From: Bacteroidales bacterium
GTDB lineage: Bacteria > Bacteroidota > Bacteroidia > Bacteroidales > GCA-2711565
Length of the DNA: 12,096 bases
Reading direction: 5' to 3'
Assembly: GCA_029931995.1 (NCBI GenBank)
Contig: JAOZQX010000002.1
Span: 4,628-16,723, forward strand
Shown here: positions 8,575-12,096 of the stretch, piece by piece
Layout of the letters: each line of letters opens with the position of its first letter
Position numbering within the stretch: position 1 is the first letter of the stretch
Program-made: the position numbers and the translations under genes
The notes under the pieces: generated by a model
What the model was told of the DNA's origin: nothing
Databases searched by the model: none
What the model saw: the letters and a program-made list of their open reading frames with translations, nothing else

Positions 8575-8605
8575 CAGCCTGTTTAATAATGATACTAAGT
8601 AATAG

Positions 8606-9709
8606 ATGATCAATATATTTAGGCCGGGAAAATATAGAAATGGTGGGTTGATTTTACTCGCATTCTTTCTGATTTTAACAGTAAATTTATCAGCTTCTGA
8701 ACACACAGAAGAAGCCCAAGAACATGCCAAAAAGGAATATAATGCCGGTGAAAGTATCATTGAACATATCATTGATTCGTATTATTGGCATATTTTAGAC
8801 TGGGGAGAAACAGCTGTTGCACTTCCACTTCCGATTATTCTTATCGACGAAGGCAAGTTTCATTTCTTTATGTCTTCCAAATTTCATCATGGCCACGAAG
8901 CCTATAAAGGTTTTGAAATTGCTCATGATGGCTCAAATAAAGGAAAGATTATAAAAATTTCTCACGATCATCACGGAGAACAAGAAATGCCATTAGACTT
9001 TTCTATCACCAAAAATGTATTGGCTCTTTTTATCAGTCTGATTATTTTGGTTTGGGTTTTCTTATCGATAGCTAAGGCTTACAAAAAACGTGAAGGCCAG
9101 GCACCAAAAGGTTTACAATCATTCCTTGAGCCACTTATTATTTTTATTCGCGATGATATTGCTAAAGCAGCAATCGGCGAAAAAAAATACATGAAATTCT
9201 TACCATACCTATTAACTATTTTCTTTTTCATTTTCCTCAACAACCTTATGGGAATTATTCCAATTTTTCCTGGAGGAGCGAATGTTACAGGAAATATTGG
9301 AATCACAATGGTATTGGCATTATTTACTTTTATCATCACAACAATCAACGGAAACAAAGCATATTGGGGACACATTATTAATGCACCGGGCGTACCTTGG
9401 TGGTTAAAAATTCCGGTTCCTTTAATGCCGATTGTAGAATTGATTGGAGTATTTACAAAGCCTTTTGTATTGATGGTTCGTTTGTTTGCAAACATCACTG
9501 CAGGACACATCATCATTTTAGGGTTCATTAGCCTTATCTTTATCTTTGGAAACATGAATATGGCAATGGGTTACGGAGTTTCTGTAATTTCTGTATTATT
9601 TGCTGTGTTTATGGGTATTCTGGAATTACTAGTAGCCTTTATTCAGGCTTATGTATTTACACTGCTTTCGGCTATTTATTTTGGAATGGCAGTTGAAGAG
9701 CATCACTAA
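8606..9709 (+). CDS. atpB: F-type ATP synthase subunit a, with secreted N-terminal domain
   Basis: Membrane subunit that forms the two proton half-channels beside the c-ring. Residues 1-30 look like a signal peptide or anchor (RPGKYRNGG, then a hydrophobic stretch to about 30). Residues 31-136 form an extracytoplasmic domain with 12 histidines. The conserved channel part follows with several membrane helices from about 137. The essential arginine is Arg292 in MVRLFANITAGH. The position of E. coli Glu219 is His301, and that of E. coli His245 is Glu340, a paired swap known from other bacteria and mitochondria. Gln347 in FIQAYVF matches E. coli Gln252. At 367 residues it is about 100 longer than E. 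coli subunit a, all of it N-terminal. The ATG at 8606 gives the signal-like start and no other in-frame ATG precedes the first helix. It opens the second ATP synthase unit, with atpE 41 bases downstream. No atpI-like gene precedes it. Confidence 0.97.
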   Translation: MINIFRPGKYRNGGLILLAFFLILTVNLSASEHTEEAQEHAKKEYNAGESIIEHIIDSYYWHILDWGETAVALPLPIILIDEGKFHFFMSSKFHHGHEAYKGFEIAHDGSNKGKIIKISHDHHGEQEMPLDFSITKNVLALFISLIILVWVFLSIAKAYKKREGQAPKGLQSFLEPLIIFIRDDIAKAAIGEKKYMKFLPYLLTIFFFIFLNNLMGIIPIFPGGANVTGNIGITMVLALFTFIITTINGNKAYWGHIINAPGVPWWLKIPVPLMPIVELIGVFTKPFVLMVRLFANITAGHIIILGFISLIFIFGNMNMAMGYGVSVISVLFAVFMGILELLVAFIQAYVFTLLSAIYFGMAVEEHH

Positions 9710-9741
9710 AATTGAATAATTACTAATTAATAACTAAATAA

Positions 9742-10011
<270 letters not shown>

Positions 10012-10021
10012 ACCGCAATCC

Positions 10022-10063
10022 TCCTTTGCATTTTAGCGGTTGGCTGAAGTGCAAAGGATTTTA
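10022..10063 (+). promoter_or_regulatory. Hairpin between atpE and atpF, possible partial terminator or mRNA-stabilising element
   Basis: TCCTTTGCA (10022-10030) pairs perfectly with TGCAAAGGA (10050-10058), giving a 9-bp stem around a 19-base loop. Inside the loop AGC (10035-10037) can pair with GCT (10043-10045). A T-rich tail (TTTTATTATT) follows the stem from 10059. It starts 11 bases after the atpE stop, within an otherwise continuous operon, so complete termination there is unlikely. It could cause partial termination or protect the atpE end of the message. Confidence 0.6.
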
Positions 10064-10086
10064 TTATTCATAAAAAAAGAAATGTT

Positions 10087-10581
10087 ATGGAATTAGTAAG
10101 TCCCGGTATAGGATTGATATTTTGGATGACTTTGTCGTTTGGAATTGTTTTATTTATTCTGGCAAAATTTGCATGGAAGCCCATTCTTAAATCATTACGT
10201 GACCGCGAGGAAACCATTGATGAAGCTTTGAATGCAGCAAATAAAGCGCGTGAAGAAATGAAAGAATTGCAATTTAGCAATGAAGCCTTATTGAAAGAAG
10301 CTAAAGAAGAACGCGACGGAATACTTCGCGATGCTCGTAAGGTAAAAGAATCCATCATCGAAGATTCAAAAACCAAAGCAAACGAGGAAGCCAATCGTAT
10401 TGTGGAGAGTGCAAAAGAAAGCATTCAGAATGAGAAAATGGCTGCGATGACTGATTTAAAAAATCAGTTAGCAACTTTATCTATCGAGATCGCTGAAAAG
10501 ATTTTAAAAGAAGAGCTTTCGGAAGATAAAAAACAAAAAGAATACGTTCAGAAATTAATTGACGACGTAAAATTTAATTAG
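10087..10581 (+). CDS. atpF: F-type ATP synthase subunit b
   Basis: Peripheral-stalk subunit that holds F1 still against the rotor. A single membrane helix spans about residues 8-28 (GIGLIFWMTLSFGIVLFILA), followed by the conserved WKPIL (30-34) and SLRDREETIDEAL. The remainder, to about residue 155, is almost entirely charged and rich in Glu, Lys and Ala, typical of the elongated dimeric coiled coil. At 164 residues it is the usual length (E. coli 156). The ATG at 10087 is chosen because it directly precedes the membrane helix and follows the A-rich leader AAAAAAAGAAATGTT. The gene lies 75 bases after atpE, the largest gap in this unit, with a hairpin inside it. atpH starts 3 bases after its stop, which is duplicated as a tandem TAGTAG, so the two are probably translated together. 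Confidence 0.96.
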   Translation: MELVSPGIGLIFWMTLSFGIVLFILAKFAWKPILKSLRDREETIDEALNAANKAREEMKELQFSNEALLKEAKEERDGILRDARKVKESIIEDSKTKANEEANRIVESAKESIQNEKMAAMTDLKNQLATLSIEIAEKILKEELSEDKKQKEYVQKLIDDVKFN

Positions 10582-10584
10582 TAG

Positions 10585-11142
10585 ATGAAGGAAACCAAAA
10601 TAGCAAATCGCTACGCCAAAGCTTTATTTGATCTGGCTCTTGAAAAAGATGTCCTCGATCAGGTAAAAAACGATATGGAATTGGTTGCATCGGTTTGTGT
10701 CGAAAACAAAGAGTTCAGCAGAATGCTTCAAAGTCCGATTATTTATACGGAAAAAAAGGAAGCTATCCTGAAAGCTATATTCGAAAAACAACTTGAACAA
10801 ATCTCCTATTTTTTCCTAATGATTATAACTAGAAAGAAACGAGAAGCAGTATTGGAAGCCATTGCTGAACAATTTGTGATTATCTATAAAGGATTTAAAA
10901 ATATCACAACAGCTACCCTTGGTACAGCAATTAAACTCGACCAAGAAATAAAAGATAAGGTTACCAGCTTATTGAGCGATCAAACCAAAAGCAAAATTGA
11001 ACTTTCAGAAGAAGTAAACAAAGATTTAATTGGTGGTTTTGTTTTGAGTTACGACGATAAACAATACGATGCCAGTATTAAAAAACAAATCAAAGAATTG
11101 AGACGCGACTTTGATAAAAATTTATACATCAGAGAATTTTAA
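10585..11142 (+). CDS. atpH: F-type ATP synthase subunit delta
   Basis: Peripheral-stalk subunit that caps the top of F1 and binds the C-terminal end of subunit b (the equivalent of mitochondrial OSCP). The 185 residues begin with the family signature ANRYAKALFDLAL (7-19), at the start of the N-terminal helical domain that contacts alpha. A positively charged stretch ITRKKREAVLEAI lies near the middle. The C-terminal domain carries IGGFVLSYDDKQYDASI (about 149-165), which matches the conserved strand and helix of the family, followed by a short helix rich in Lys and Arg. Length is normal (E. coli 177). It starts 3 bases after atpF and is followed by atpA after 20 bases, so it sits inside a tight b-delta-alpha group as in most bacteria. 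Confidence 0.95.
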   Translation: MKETKIANRYAKALFDLALEKDVLDQVKNDMELVASVCVENKEFSRMLQSPIIYTEKKEAILKAIFEKQLEQISYFFLMIITRKKREAVLEAIAEQFVIIYKGFKNITTATLGTAIKLDQEIKDKVTSLLSDQTKSKIELSEEVNKDLIGGFVLSYDDKQYDASIKKQIKELRRDFDKNLYIREF

Positions 11143-11162
11143 TTAGATAAAAAAATAATCAT

Positions 11163-12096
11163 ATGTCAGGAATTAAACCCTCAGAGGTATCCGCAATATT
11201 ACGCCAACAACTGGCAGGATTTAAAGACGAAGCACAGCTTGAAGAAATAGGCACTGTTTTGCAAATCGGTGACGGAATTGCACGTATTTATGGTTTGAAT
11301 AATGCTGAAGCTGGGGAACTCTTAGAGTTCGAAAAAGGTGGACTAAAAGCAATTGTTCTGAATCTTGAAGAAGACAATGTGGGTGCTGTACTTCTTGGTG
11401 GAAGTGGTGAAATTAACGAAGGTGATAAAGTTAAACGTACAGGTCAAATTGCCTCTATCGGTGTAGGTGAAGGAATGCTTGGTCGTGTAATCAATACCCT
11501 TGGTGAACCTATTGATGGTAAAGGCGAAATTAAAGGTGAACGTTTTGAAATGCCTCTAGAGCGTGTTGCTCCGGGTGTTATCTTTCGTCAGCCAGTAACT
11601 GAACCTCTACAAACAGGATTGAAACCTGTGGATGCCATGATTCCTATCGGGCGTGGACAGCGTGAGTTAATCATTGGTGACCGTCAAACTGGTAAAACTG
11701 CCATTGCTGTTGATACCATTATCAATCAAAAAGAATTTTACGATAAAGGTGAACCGGTATACTGTATTTATGTAGCTATCGGACAAAAAGGTTCGACCAT
11801 TGCCCAGCTTCATAAAACTTTTGAAGACGCAGGTGCTTTGCCTTATACAACCATTGTTTCGGCTACGGCTTCTGATCCTGCAGCAATGCAGTTTTATGCT
11901 CCATTTACAGGTGCAGCGATTGGTGAATATTTCCGTGATACAGGCCGTCCGGCATTAGTAATTTATGATGATCTTTCAAAACAAGCTGTTGCTTATCGTG
12001 AGGTTTCTCTTTTACTTCGAAGACCTCCTGGACGTGAAGCTTATCCTGGCGATGTATTTTATCTTCACTCAAGATTATTAGAACGTGCCGCAAAGT
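11163..12096 (+). CDS. atpA: F-type ATP synthase subunit alpha, 3' end cut by the window
   Basis: Non-catalytic nucleotide-binding subunit that alternates with beta in the F1 head. The frame opens at the ATG at 11163 ([17 protein letters not shown]) and stays open to the window edge, giving 311 codons of an expected 500 to 530. The N-terminal helix that binds delta, the beta-barrel ([17 protein letters not shown]) and most of the nucleotide-binding domain are present. Walker A is GDRQTGKT (172-179, Lys178), and the conserved segment [15 protein letters not shown] has its aspartates at 269-270. The last visible part, [25 protein letters not shown], is nearly invariant in the family. The arginine finger that acts on the beta catalytic site and the C-terminal helical domain lie outside. 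It follows atpH by 20 A+T-rich bases. By analogy with other Bacteroidota, atpG (gamma) should follow. Confidence 0.99.
   Translation, partial: MSGIKPSEVSAILRQQLAGFKDEAQLEEIGTVLQIGDGIARIYGLNNAEAGELLEFEKGGLKAIVLNLEEDNVGAVLLGGSGEINEGDKVKRTGQIASIGVGEGMLGRVINTLGEPIDGKGEIKGERFEMPLERVAPGVIFRQPVTEPLQTGLKPVDAMIPIGRGQRELIIGDRQTGKTAIAVDTIINQKEFYDKGEPVYCIYVAIGQKGSTIAQLHKTFEDAGALPYTTIVSATASDPAAMQFYAPFTGAAIGEYFRDTGRPALVIYDDLSKQAVAYREVSLLLRRPPGREAYPGDVFYLHSRLLERAAK

Noticed and set aside
9079-9555. Minus-strand open frame of 158 codons opposite atpB.
   Set aside because: Its composition reflects the reverse of membrane-helix codons in atpB, and it has no family resemblance.

Overview
The window comes from a member of the Bacteroidota, most likely the Bacteroidales/Marinilabiliales side. 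The evidence is the A+T-rich DNA, leaders without Shine-Dalgarno sequences, -7 boxes of the Bacteroidota type TAnnTTTG (1361, 5972, and a near match at 8567), the order ileS - dksA-like gene - lspA, a beta subunit with the long insertion typical of this phylum, a short one-domain epsilon subunit, and ATP synthase subunit a with a secreted N-terminal domain. The genus cannot be named from sequence alone.

Layout. Positions 1-1226 hold the 3' part of an accessory AAA/DUF4143 ATPase gene, closed by a strong terminator. It is followed by ileS (1405-4779), a small DksA/TraR-like gene (4827-5213), a hairpin terminator or attenuator (5240-5272) and lspA (5289-5909). A new promoter then opens the F-type ATP synthase region: atpD-atpC (6003-7751), a bidirectional terminator (7753-7786), an oppositely oriented lipoprotein gene with an NTF2/SnoaL-like domain (7902-8405, minus), a divergent intergenic region, and atpB-atpE-atpF-atpH-atpA. 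The window ends inside atpA; atpG is expected just beyond it.

How the genes work together. atpD, atpC, atpH and atpA encode F1 subunits beta, epsilon, delta and alpha, and atpB, atpE and atpF encode F0 subunits a, c and b. Together they make a proton-driven ATP synthase in the inner membrane. The synthase genes form two transcription units separated by the lipoprotein gene. A hairpin after atpE may help the cell make more c subunit than b subunit. IleS charges tRNA-Ile, and LspA matures lipoproteins, including the one encoded here.

This is mostly core housekeeping DNA, and I see no convincing undescribed system. The points most worth a second look are in IleS: an inverted HIGH motif (GIHH), which predicts strong mupirocin resistance, and a KMSKS loop that reads KISNR and lacks the second lysine. 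Next come the split synthase locus, the hairpins before lspA and after atpE, and the DksA-like protein that has lost its zinc ligands.
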